Shown here piece after piece: positions 8,172-16,324 of a stretch of 64,000 nt of DNA. A program made the position numbers and the translations under genes. The stretch is from Roseibacillus sp. (GTDB taxonomy: Bacteria; Verrucomicrobiota; Verrucomicrobiia; Verrucomicrobiales; Akkermansiaceae), in assembly GCA_022448985.1 (NCBI GenBank), contig JAKVCR010000030.1, positions 1 through 64,000 of the forward strand. Reading direction: 5' to 3'. The notes under the pieces are model-generated. The model was not told the origin of the DNA, made no database searches, and was given only the letters and a program-made list of their open reading frames with translations. Numbering within the stretch: the first letter of the stretch is position 1; every line of letters starts with the position of its first letter.

Positions 8172-10783
8172 TCGAGATAACTGAAGCTGTCGGAGGAGAA
8201 GAGCCCGAGACAGACCCGGGCCCACGATTCGGTTTCGCCAAGATCCTGCACGATCCGGCAGTGATCGAGGTAGGTAAAGGTCTGCTCCATGAGCTTCGGT
8301 CCGGGAGGGCGGCCGAGGACCATGCGGAAGGCGGTCGTGACGCGTTGTTCGTCGTTGAGGTCAGGGAGGGAGAGGAGATGTTCGGCGAGCCTGGCGGAGT
8401 AGTAGCGCGGCAGCTTGTTGTTGAGCCAGAAGAGCGACTGGGCCGCATTCATCGAATGGTCGCGCTGGTGGACGGGAACCCCGGAGGGATCATAGCCGAA
8501 GAGGTGGAGCATCTTGCGGATCTCAATGCCCATTCCCAGAGGGGAGCGCCCCGAGGTGAGAATGTACATCGCACGGTCTTTCGACCTGCTGTTATCAAGG
8601 GGTTGTCCGCCGGGTTGGCGCGGAACTTTACCGGCAAGGCTCAGCATCGAGTCGTAGAGTGCTTCCGCTTCGAGTCGGCGGCGGGGAAAGCGCCAGAGAA
8701 GTCTGTTGTCGGGATCAAGGGCTGTCTTGGCCGCTGCCGGAGCGCTGCCCTGGCGATAGGTCGCTGAAGTGACAATGAGACGATGGAGGGCCTTGAGCGA
8801 CCACTTCTCCTCGATGAGTCTGGTGGCCAGGAAGTCGAGGAGAGGCTGGTTGGTGGGAGGGGCTCCCTGGATTCCAAAATCTCCCGGAGTGGCCACGATG
8901 CCGGTCCCGAAGTGTCCCTGCCAGAGCCGGTTGGCGATCACCCGGGCGGTGAGCGGGTTTTTCGGATCTGTTATCCACTGGGCAAGCTGGAGACGTCCGC
9001 TCAGGTTTCCGGGAATCGCCGGACTGCGCAGTAGGTCCTTCGCGAAGGAGGGGACGGCGCGCGGGACGGCTTCCTGTTCTACGTTGTAGACCCCGCCGCC
9101 ACGGTGGATGGGTTCGTTCCGGGGAGCAGGGACATCGGTCACCGCAAGCATCCGGGGTAACGGAGGGTAGAGGTCGTGGAGCTTTGCAATTTCGGCATCC
9201 AGCCCGGGCAGGGCGGGAGGTGTGAGGAACCGTTCAAGATCCGCAATGCCGGGAGGCCATGCCCGGGGCACGAACTGAAGTTCAGAGAGGATCGATTTTT
9301 TAACATCAAATTTCTTTGCAGCTTCATTGAGCCACTTTCCCCGGTGGGGCGGGGTGCGCACAAAGCGCAGTTTGTCGAGACGTGGAAGATAGGAGTGGTC
9401 CTGTGCCCAGAGTCGCACATCGTTCGTCCCCTCCCGGAAGAGGTAGTGTCCGAGACTGACCCAGCGGAAGTGTTCGGGTTGCCAGCCACCGGTGGCGGGC
9501 AGGGCGAGATCTTTCACAACGGATTTACCGTCGAGCTTGAGTTCGACCCGGTAGGACTCCGGGGCTGCGCAGCGAATCAGGACGGTGTAGGTCCCGGCCT
9601 CGGGAAGATCAGGGCGCCAGCCGACCCATTGCAGGCGTTCCCGCTGCGTTTCAACCACCATCCCATCGCCCAGTTCGATCCGGCGGACGTTGTTTTGCCC
9701 CTGATAGTCCTCGGCCTCGATCTGAACACCCGGCATGGGAGGGAGCACTCCGAGAGCCTGACGGTAGGCGTCGCCTCGTGCCTTGACTTCCCGGGCTGCG
9801 AAGTCCTCATGAGCATCCATGAGGTGTTCCCATCGATCCCGTCGCAGGTTGGCGATGATTCCTCGAATGCGTTGATCCGCACGGATCTTCTCCGCAGAGG
9901 CTTCGGGTCGCGTCAGCCGGTAGCGCCCGTCCCGCCAGTTCTTGCTGTTCTCTTTCAGGATCCGGGTGCTTCCGAAGATGCCGGCCATGGCGTAGTAGTC
10001 ACGGGTGGGGACAGGATCGAAGAAGTGATCGTGGCAGCGGGCGCAGCCGAAGTTGAGACCGAGGAAGGCCTGGGTCGTGGTGGACATCTGTTCATCGATG
10101 ATATCCATGCGCAGGGAGTTGGGATCAGCACAGTCTGCGAACCATGGACCGATGGAGAGAAAGCCGGGGGCAGCGAGCAGGTCGAAGTAAGCCTGAGGGT
10201 CTTTGGTATGAGTCAGTCCGTCGGGCGTGTCCCGTACCAGGATATCACCAGCCAGTTGTTCAAGGACGAAACGGTCGAAGGGCTTGTCGGCGTTGAGAGC
10301 CCGCACCACGTAGTCCCGGTATGGTTCAGCCATGTCGATGCGGGATACCGCAGCGACCTTGGTCTTGCCCTGGACGTAGCGGGCCACGTCAAGCCAGTGA
10401 CGCCCCCAGCGTTCACCGTAGTGGGGAGAGGCAAGAAGGCGGTCGACAAGATCGAGGTAAGCCTGGTTCGCACCCCGTCGGTCGAGAGCAGTCTCAAACT
10501 GTTTCAGTTCCTCCAGGGTCGGCGGGAGACCTGTGAGGTCGAGGGTGAGGCGGCGGATCAGGGTGAGGGGATCGGCCTGGGGGCTGGGTTCCAGACCTGC
10601 TGCCTGCAGGGGGCCGATGGTAAAGTGGTCGATCTCGTTATGCCCCCAGCCAACCTGCGTGTTGGTGGGCAGGTCTGGTTTTTGCAGGATCTGAAAGGCC
10701 CAGTGGGCCTCCTTCCCATCCATGAGGCTTCCGGCCGTGGCGGACAGAAGGCAGAGAAGCGGAAGGAAAGGGCACGACTTCAT
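8168..10783 (-). CDS. DUF1549/DUF1553 protein with internal carbohydrate-binding-like domain and no N-terminal cytochrome domain
   Basis: An 871-residue exported protein (signal peptide about 1-19). DUF1549 occupies roughly 45-280 (LIRRLTLDLTGLPPTLEEL; LASPHYGERWGRHWLDVARY) and ends with the family's CARCHDHFFDP motif (247-257). Residues about 353-477 form a beta-sandwich like CBM6 (IEAEDYQGQNNVRRIE; GTYTVLIRCAAPESYRVELK). DUF1553 covers about 600-860 (NPLTARVIANRLWQGHFGTG; WSLKALHRLIVTSATYRQ). Many relatives begin with a PSCyt1 heme-c domain; this one does not, unlike the paralogue at 22384-24852. It is the first gene of a two-gene unit with the DUF1501 gene. Exact function unknown; the inserted domain suggests binding of a glycan. 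Confidence 0.88.
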   Translation of the reverse strand: MKSCPFLPLLCLLSATAGSLMDGKEAHWAFQILQKPDLPTNTQVGWGHNEIDHFTIGPLQAAGLEPSPQADPLTLIRRLTLDLTGLPPTLEELKQFETALDRRGANQAYLDLVDRLLASPHYGERWGRHWLDVARYVQGKTKVAAVSRIDMAEPYRDYVVRALNADKPFDRFVLEQLAGDILVRDTPDGLTHTKDPQAYFDLLAAPGFLSIGPWFADCADPNSLRMDIIDEQMSTTTQAFLGLNFGCARCHDHFFDPVPTRDYYAMAGIFGSTRILKENSKNWRDGRYRLTRPEASAEKIRADQRIRGIIANLRRDRWEHLMDAHEDFAAREVKARGDAYRQALGVLPPMPGVQIEAEDYQGQNNVRRIELGDGMVVETQRERLQWVGWRPDLPEAGTYTVLIRCAAPESYRVELKLDGKSVVKDLALPATGGWQPEHFRWVSLGHYLFREGTNDVRLWAQDHSYLPRLDKLRFVRTPPHRGKWLNEAAKKFDVKKSILSELQFVPRAWPPGIADLERFLTPPALPGLDAEIAKLHDLYPPLPRMLAVTDVPAPRNEPIHRGGGVYNVEQEAVPRAVPSFAKDLLRSPAIPGNLSGRLQLAQWITDPKNPLTARVIANRLWQGHFGTGIVATPGDFGIQGAPPTNQPLLDFLATRLIEEKWSLKALHRLIVTSATYRQGSAPAAAKTALDPDNRLLWRFPRRRLEAEALYDSMLSLAGKVPRQPGGQPLDNSRSKDRAMYILTSGRSPLGMGIEIRKMLHLFGYDPSGVPVHQRDHSMNAAQSLFWLNNKLPRYYSARLAEHLLSLPDLNDEQRVTTAFRMVLGRPPGPKLMEQTFTYLDHCRIVQDLGETESWARVCLGLFSSDSFSYLE

Positions 10784-11093
10784 GGTGGGGAACCGGAAGG
10801 GAGGGTAAGATGGCGTAGGAGTATTCTACAGCGGGAGCACATCAATGTCGTCAACCGAACATTTTTCCGCAATTTGCAGGATGCTGGACTTCAATCGGGA
10901 GGGGGCAGGCATTTATCACTTAATGAGGTGGTTCAATGGGGTAAAACCGACAAAAACAGGCTTCCTGAGGGAAATTCGAATATTTTGGACTCAATTCCCA
11001 CCATAGGATTGGATGGGGCTGTCGCGCGGTTGTTGCCAGCGGTGGTCTCCTCCGGTAAACTCTGCGCCCCTCGATAGTCCACTGAGCCTGATT
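10784..11093. other. 310-bp divergent intergenic region, no gene found
   Basis: This AT-richer stretch separates the DUF1549/DUF1553 gene (minus) from the glycosyltransferase gene (plus), so it should hold promoters for both. I see no RNA gene, no conserved ORF and no convincing terminator. On the minus strand a TTGACG/TAGAAT pair occurs (about 10827-10858), but the spacer is 20 bases, too long for a confident promoter call. Confidence 0.5.
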
Positions 11094-12986
11094 ATGTCGC
11101 ACACCATGCTCCCTCAGATTGCCCCCTGTTTCGTGAGCCACAATATGGCCTTGGGAGGGGCCCAGACTGCGGTTCTACGTTATATTGAAACGTTACCTGA
11201 CTGGGTACGTGATCGCACTACCCTCTACTGTCAGTCCGATGACACGCCGTTGTTGGACAAGGCAGTTGAAAATGGATTTGCGTGCGGTGAGATCACGCGT
11301 GTGGCTCCCAATGATCCGAGTGCGTGGTTTTTGAGCTACGGCAACTTGGAGGGGTTGCCCGAGCGTCCGGCTTCCCTGGTGCTCCATTCCTGGGATGAAG
11401 CGGGCTGGCGTTACTTCAATAAGGCCTATGCGGGGTGCAGTGGTATGACGGTGGCGGGTGTCTCGCAGAAGGTGATGGATCGTTACGCGGAATGGATCCG
11501 GGAAAATAATCATGTGAGTGGAGGGATTCTTCCTCCACCCGTGACCGAATTTTGCATGGCCAAGGGCGATTACGATTCGCATGGGCGCATCGTTGTAGGG
11601 TGGATGGGGCGTCCGCTCGAAGACAAGGGGTTGATGACCCTGCCATATCTTCTCGCCGAGAATCCCCGTCTTGTAGTGCGGGCGTGGACCGGAGCGGAGA
11701 CCGCGGGTCTGGACTACACCTTGCGCGTGCAGGGCGAGGCGATGGAGGCGGTTATGAAGTTGGCGCGCAAGCTGGGTGTGGAGGATCGCCTCGATCTCAG
11801 GCCCCTGGACTTCAATGCCCTTAGTTATCGTCACCGCCTGGAGGGATGTCACGTTCTTCTCGGAAACAGTCGAAAGGAAGGGTTCCTGCTCACCGCGGCG
11901 GAAGCCTTGAGCTGTGGTATCCCGGTAGTGGTCACGAAAACCTGTGGGATCGCAGATTTCATCAGGAACGGCCAGAATGGCTATCTTATTGACTGGAATG
12001 ACAATCCCAAGCGACTGGCCAAGGTCGCGCACCGGGCCATTCTCAAGGCGGTTAAGCTGGACCCGGTTAAATGCCTCGCCTCCGTGGATCAGCTCTCGCT
12101 TGGTTCCAACTATGCCCGTGCTTACCGTCCTGTCCTGGCCAGGCTCACGCACACCGGGTTACAGCACGACGATGCGCGCGTGACTGTCGGGGTGCGTATC
12201 CATGAAGGGGCGGATCCTTCCTATCTCGATGATGCCATCAACAGTATTGCGACCCAGACCTACCGCAGGTTCAAGACGGTTCTTCTGGTGGATGGTTCCT
12301 GGTCCTTTGGCGAGAAGCTGGCGGCCCGCTATGACCTCCCGCTCATCTGCACGGGCCTTGAAGCTGATATCGAGCATTGCAGCTGGCTGCATCGCCAGGC
12401 TCTCGAACAGTGTGACACTGAGTTCTACAAGCCCCTCGATTACGACGACCAGATCCTGCCCAATTATCTGGAGCGGGCGATCCAGACCTTTGACCAGAAG
12501 GGGGTGGATGTCTACGGATGTCTCCTCAATACCCTGGAGGAAGGCCAGATCACCCCGCGTCTGCACTGGCCCAACAAGCCATTGGGCACCATGTTTACCG
12601 GCAACTCGGATGACAATATGCTTCCGCATTCATCGGTCACCATGCGGACGAGCATTGCCCTGAAGGCAGGCAACTACCAGGAGCGTGCGGTTGGTCTTGG
12701 GGCCGACGACTACCATCTCTGGCACCGGATGTTCAAGGCGGGGGGTGAGTTCTTCCGCGATGATGAGGTGCGGAATGTGGTCTACCGTGTCCACGACAGG
12801 AACTCGCTCGTCATTCGCCGGGAGCGCTTCGGCCACTCCAACAAGCGTAAGCAACTCCTGGCTGGAGCTGCGGCAGCTGGTATCGCGGCCATGCCGTTGG
12901 CGGCCCAGGTGGAAGATCAGGACGATCGCAAGGTGCCGGTGATGGTTTCCACCAACCCGGACCGGGTTGATCCGCCGCACTCCTAG
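11094..12986 (+). CDS. Two-domain glycosyltransferase: GT4-like joined to GT2-like
   Basis: A 630-residue cytoplasmic-looking protein (no signal peptide). I chose ATG 11094, after which the text is clearly coding; the frame extends upstream without family-like sequence. Residues 1-355 resemble a GT-B, GT4-type enzyme: VSHNMALGGAQTAVLRYIE near the N-terminus, and the C-terminal signature EGFLLTAAEALSCGIPVVVT (262-281). Residues 362-590 resemble a GT-A, GT2-type enzyme: VGVRIHEGADPSYLDDAINS, then YKPLDYDDQ (445-453), where the acidic cluster would bind the metal-nucleotide, and GADDYHLWHRM. The last 45 residues are low-complexity (AAAAGIAAMPLAAQ). Such fusions usually add two sugars in turn to a surface glycan. 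Sugar specificity is not visible. A KdgK-like kinase follows 75 bp later. Confidence 0.82.
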   Translation: MSHTMLPQIAPCFVSHNMALGGAQTAVLRYIETLPDWVRDRTTLYCQSDDTPLLDKAVENGFACGEITRVAPNDPSAWFLSYGNLEGLPERPASLVLHSWDEAGWRYFNKAYAGCSGMTVAGVSQKVMDRYAEWIRENNHVSGGILPPPVTEFCMAKGDYDSHGRIVVGWMGRPLEDKGLMTLPYLLAENPRLVVRAWTGAETAGLDYTLRVQGEAMEAVMKLARKLGVEDRLDLRPLDFNALSYRHRLEGCHVLLGNSRKEGFLLTAAEALSCGIPVVVTKTCGIADFIRNGQNGYLIDWNDNPKRLAKVAHRAILKAVKLDPVKCLASVDQLSLGSNYARAYRPVLARLTHTGLQHDDARVTVGVRIHEGADPSYLDDAINSIATQTYRRFKTVLLVDGSWSFGEKLAARYDLPLICTGLEADIEHCSWLHRQALEQCDTEFYKPLDYDDQILPNYLERAIQTFDQKGVDVYGCLLNTLEEGQITPRLHWPNKPLGTMFTGNSDDNMLPHSSVTMRTSIALKAGNYQERAVGLGADDYHLWHRMFKAGGEFFRDDEVRNVVYRVHDRNSLVIRRERFGHSNKRKQLLAGAAAAGIAAMPLAAQVEDQDDRKVPVMVSTNPDRVDPPHS

Positions 12987-13061
12987 GAACGGTCGGACAG
13001 CAGTGTCACCCTGGAGGAGGGCGCGACGTGTCAGTTCGGTCAGAGTTTGTCTCCCGATAAG

Positions 13062-14024
13062 ATGAAAACCTGGGATCTTACCACCCTTGGGTCAACGATG
13101 TTGAGCCTCACCACCGAACCGGGGGTGCCTCTTTTATCAAGCGAAGGGATCCGTCTCGACATCGCAGGAGCAGAGTCCAACTGTGCGATTGCGCTTGCGC
13201 GACTAGGGAAGCGGGTGGCCTGGCATTCCAAGGTGGCGCGGACACCACTGGGGGAGCGGATTGTCTCGGGTATTGGGGCCCATGGGGTGGATGTTTCCTC
13301 TGTTGTCTGGAGCGAGAGTGGGCGTAACGAACAGATGTGGGTGGAGGCCGGTCTGGGTGAGAACCGGACGGTGGTTACCTACGACCGGGCCGGGGCGGCA
13401 GTGGAATCCTTCAAGATCCCGGAAGCGGATCTGGCTGCCCTGCAGGACACTACCTTCTTCCATGTCACCGGGATCACCCCGGCCCTTTCCGAGGACTGCT
13501 GCAACACTATCCTGAACGCAGTGCAAGGCGCGTGTGCGGCCGGGGTGCGGGTCTCTTTTGACATCAATTATCGAGCCAAGCTCTGGGAGCCGTCCCGGGC
13601 CCGGGAGGTTCTTTCCGCGATCATCGGGGGTATTGACGTGCTTTTTATCGGGCAGGATGACCTGGACACGGTGTGGGGACGCGGAGGAGATCCTGACCAC
13701 GAGGTGCACTTCCTGCAGGAAGAGTTCGGAATCAGAAATGTAGTCCTTACCCAGGGGTCGCGTGGAGCGCGAGCCCTCCTTGGTGATCAAATGCATGAGC
13801 ATGGGGCCTATTCCGGAGAGGTGGTCAGTCCGATCGGAGCTGGTGACGCCTTTGCAGCGGGCGTGCTCTACTCGCTGATGGAAGAGGAGGTAGATCTTGC
13901 CTTGAAAAGGGGGTGTGCCATGGCAGCCCTGGCACGGGAGTCGAGGAGTGACTACGTGGTGGGCGGCAAGGAAGCGCTGGAGGCCAGGATGGGTAACGGG
14001 GGAGAGAAGAACCTTTCCAGGTAG
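13062..14024 (+). CDS. kdgK: PfkB-family sugar kinase, probably 2-keto-3-deoxygluconate kinase
   Basis: A 320-residue ribokinase-family enzyme. The family signatures are clear: GAESNCAIALARLGKRVAW (36-54), the KdgK-like stretch FDINYRAKLW (166-175), and the anion-hole/catalytic motif GAGDAFAAG (259-267), with D262 as the likely base. FDINYRAKLW matches known KDG kinases better than fructokinases or ribokinases, so the likely reaction is ATP-dependent phosphorylation of 2-keto-3-deoxygluconate in the Entner-Doudoroff or uronate branch. A TTG at 13047 is an alternative start five codons upstream; I prefer ATG 13062. It lies between a glycosyltransferase gene and a Gfo/Idh/MocA gene. Other 2-keto sugar acids cannot be excluded as substrates. 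Confidence 0.8.
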   Translation: MKTWDLTTLGSTMLSLTTEPGVPLLSSEGIRLDIAGAESNCAIALARLGKRVAWHSKVARTPLGERIVSGIGAHGVDVSSVVWSESGRNEQMWVEAGLGENRTVVTYDRAGAAVESFKIPEADLAALQDTTFFHVTGITPALSEDCCNTILNAVQGACAAGVRVSFDINYRAKLWEPSRAREVLSAIIGGIDVLFIGQDDLDTVWGRGGDPDHEVHFLQEEFGIRNVVLTQGSRGARALLGDQMHEHGAYSGEVVSPIGAGDAFAAGVLYSLMEEEVDLALKRGCAMAALARESRSDYVVGGKEALEARMGNGGEKNLSR

Positions 14025-14158
14025 CGGTTGGCGCGATCCCATCAGGCTCGCAATGAGGGGACCGGCCCTGCTGTTCAACCCTGGGTCGGCTCCGTAGCGG
14101 ATGCAGACAGAGGGCACGGGGCCCCAACAGCTTGACCTCAGGCCCCGAAATTCATCGA

Positions 14159-15481
14159 ATGTCATCAATGAAAGCCAATCTGTCCCGTCGTCGATTCCTG
14201 GGAACATCTGCTGCGGTCGCCGGTCCCTTGATTCTGCCCAGTGGTTCGCTCTTTGGACGCAAGATTTCCCCTAACGAGAAGCTCAATATCGGGGTGATCG
14301 GTGCAGGTGGGAAGGGAGCCGTGGACAGCGAGGGAGTAATGAGTGAGAACATCGTGGCACTTTGTGATGTCGATGAGGGGACATTGAGGGACCGGAAGGG
14401 AAGGTTTCCCAAGGCCCAGACCTTCAGTGACTACCGTGTGATGCTGGAGAAGATCGGGGACAAGCTCGATGCGGTGACGGTGAGCACCCCGGATCATCAC
14501 CACTTCGCGGCCAGTATGCTGGCGATGCAGCTTGGCCTGCACGTCTATGTGCAGAAGCCCCTTGCGCACACTGTGTGGCAGGCTCGCGAAATGCTGAAGC
14601 TGTCCCGGGCAAAGAAAGTCATCACGCAGATGGGCAACCAGGGGCATTCCTACAGCAGCACGCGCAAGCTGGTGGAAGTGGTGAGGGCCGGGATCATCGG
14701 GGAGGTGAAGGAGGTTCATGTCTGGACGGACCGTCCGGTCTGGCCCCAGGGGATGGATCGGCCCAAGGGCTCCAAGCCGGTCCCCGAGAACCTCGACTGG
14801 GATCTCTGGTTGGGGCCTGCCCCGGAGCGTCCCTATCACGACGGTTACCATCCCTTCAAATGGAGGGGCTTCTGGGATTTCGGGACCGGAGCGCTGGGAG
14901 ACATGGGTTGCCACAACATGGATGCCGCCTTCTGGGCACTCGACCTCGGTGCGCCCACCAGCGTGGTGGCGGATGTTTCGGGTGTGAACAAGGACACCGC
15001 GCCCAAGTGGAGCGTGATCCGTTATGAATTTCCCGCCCGGGGTGAAAAGCCACCGGTGAGCCTGACCTGGTATGATGGAGGGAAGCAGCCCAGTCCTGAC
15101 ATCATAGGGGAGAAGAGCCTGCCGAAGAACGGCAGCCTGATTGTTGGTTCCAAGGCCACGATTGCCTTCCAGGAGTGGAACCCGAATGGCTTCCGCGTGC
15201 TGGCGAAGGGCAAGGAGGTGACCTACGAGGATCCCGATCCAATCTTCCCGCGGGTGGGCGACAATCCCTATAAGGAGTGGATCAACGCCTGCAAGGGAGG
15301 ATCCCTGTGTCTCTCAAACTTCGAGTATTCCGTGCCGCTCACCGAGATGGTCCTGCTGGGCAATGTGGCCCTGCGTGCTGGCAGGAAAATCGACTGGGAC
15401 GCCGAGAACCTGAAAGCCAAGGGTCACCCGGAGGCCGATCAGTTGATCAGGAGTAATCCGCGAAAGGGCTGGACGGTATGA
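14159..15481 (+). CDS. Tat-exported Gfo/Idh/MocA-family oxidoreductase
   Basis: A 440-residue protein with a twin-arginine leader (SRRRFLGTSAAVAGPLILPS, residues 9-28), so it is probably folded with its cofactor before export. The Rossmann motif is GVIGAGGKG (45-53) and the conserved catalytic-region lysine-proline appears as VQKPLAH (131-137). The C-terminal half contains DLWLGPAPERPYHDGYHPFK and WDFGTGALGDMGCHNMDA, typical of the large PVC subfamily of exported Gfo/Idh/MocA proteins. The start could be ATG 14159 or ATG 14168; both keep the Tat motif. It lies 134 bp after the KdgK-like gene. Substrate unknown; an extracytoplasmic sugar oxidoreductase is the best guess. Confidence 0.88.
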   Translation: MSSMKANLSRRRFLGTSAAVAGPLILPSGSLFGRKISPNEKLNIGVIGAGGKGAVDSEGVMSENIVALCDVDEGTLRDRKGRFPKAQTFSDYRVMLEKIGDKLDAVTVSTPDHHHFAASMLAMQLGLHVYVQKPLAHTVWQAREMLKLSRAKKVITQMGNQGHSYSSTRKLVEVVRAGIIGEVKEVHVWTDRPVWPQGMDRPKGSKPVPENLDWDLWLGPAPERPYHDGYHPFKWRGFWDFGTGALGDMGCHNMDAAFWALDLGAPTSVVADVSGVNKDTAPKWSVIRYEFPARGEKPPVSLTWYDGGKQPSPDIIGEKSLPKNGSLIVGSKATIAFQEWNPNGFRVLAKGKEVTYEDPDPIFPRVGDNPYKEWINACKGGSLCLSNFEYSVPLTEMVLLGNVALRAGRKIDWDAENLKAKGHPEADQLIRSNPRKGWTV

Positions 15482-15627
15482 TGGATTTCATTGGCTCAGC
15501 CTCCGATTAAAGAGAATCTGCAATTGGAGACCTTCGCTCTGGTAACTGTATTCGCAAGGTCACGCTGCTGCCTTGAGATGAAAGTGACATCTCTGTAGAG
15601 TGTCGGCCGTATCCTTCGGAACAAACG

Positions 15628-16296
15628 ATGTCCATTAACGATCCAGATGACGATATTCCCGATCTGCCGATGTCCGAGGCGCTTCGCGAGGAGCCGGATG
15701 CGAAGGCAGAGGAAAGGCTGAAAGAGGAAGGAGAGGAACCGGGTGAGCCGATGTCCCCCGTGGGTACCAATCCTCCTCGACGGGAATTCATGAGTATTGC
15801 GCTTGGGGGTGCGATCGTGGCGGCGCCCACCGTGATAGGGTTGCGGGTGGTGCTCAGTCCGCTCCTGAGCAGTAAGGCAGGTGGTATCCTGGCGCGTCTG
15901 ACAACCCTTGACAGCCTGGAAGCGGGGGGTCCTCCCCAGGCTTTCAAGGTGATTGCGGACAAGACCGATGCCTGGACCACCTACAAGGATCTTCCGCTGG
16001 GGCTGGTCTACGCCCAGCGGGTCGCGGAGAAACAGGTCGTGGTCTTCAGTGCGAGTTGTCCGCATGCCGGATGCGCAGTGGAGTACCGCGGAGAAGGTGC
16101 CCATGGAGCACATTACTACTGCCCCTGTCACGAGAGCAGCTTCCGGACGGATGGTAGTCTTGCCCCCGACAACACCCAGGCCAAGCGTGGTCTGGACACC
16201 CTGGAAGTTGACCAGGAGAAGCTGGAGCAGGGAGAAATCTGGGTCCGCTTCCAGAAATTCAAGGCCGGTATCTCCGAAAAGAAGGCGGTCTCGTGA
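15628..16296 (+). CDS. Rieske [2Fe-2S] iron-sulfur subunit of bc-type quinol oxidoreductase
   Basis: A 222-residue protein. An acidic cytoplasmic N-terminus (about 1-48) precedes a Tat-type anchor (PPRREFMSIALGGAIVAAPT, 49-68) and a membrane helix. The cluster-binding boxes are CPHAGC (144-149) and CPCHESSF (165-172): C144, H146, C165 and H168 should bind the [2Fe-2S] cluster, and C149 with C167 should form the stabilising disulfide. The protein accepts an electron from quinol and passes it to a heme c. It lies 28 bp upstream of the cytochrome b gene, forming the expected operon; no separate cytochrome c gene follows because the heme-c domains are fused to cytochrome b. Confidence 0.92.
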   Translation: MSINDPDDDIPDLPMSEALREEPDAKAEERLKEEGEEPGEPMSPVGTNPPRREFMSIALGGAIVAAPTVIGLRVVLSPLLSSKAGGILARLTTLDSLEAGGPPQAFKVIADKTDAWTTYKDLPLGLVYAQRVAEKQVVVFSASCPHAGCAVEYRGEGAHGAHYYCPCHESSFRTDGSLAPDNTQAKRGLDTLEVDQEKLEQGEIWVRFQKFKAGISEKKAVS

Positions 16297-16324
16297 CCTG
16301 TTCAATTCCTGATTTCCTTCTCCC

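Noticed and set aside
9176-11077. Long plus-strand open frame of 633 codons opposite the DUF1549/DUF1553 gene
   Set aside because: It is antisense to a gene with clear conserved motifs, has no recognisable domain or leader, and is explained by high GC at third codon positions.
14118-14146. Inverted repeat GGGGCC/GGCCCC before the second Gfo/Idh/MocA gene
   Set aside because: Six pairs with a 17-base loop and no U-run; expected by chance in GC-rich DNA.
15575-15593. Hairpin GAGATG/CATCTC before the Rieske gene, considered as terminator
   Set aside because: Six pairs, and followed by TGTAGAG without a U-run, so termination is not supported; a role as an operator cannot be shown.
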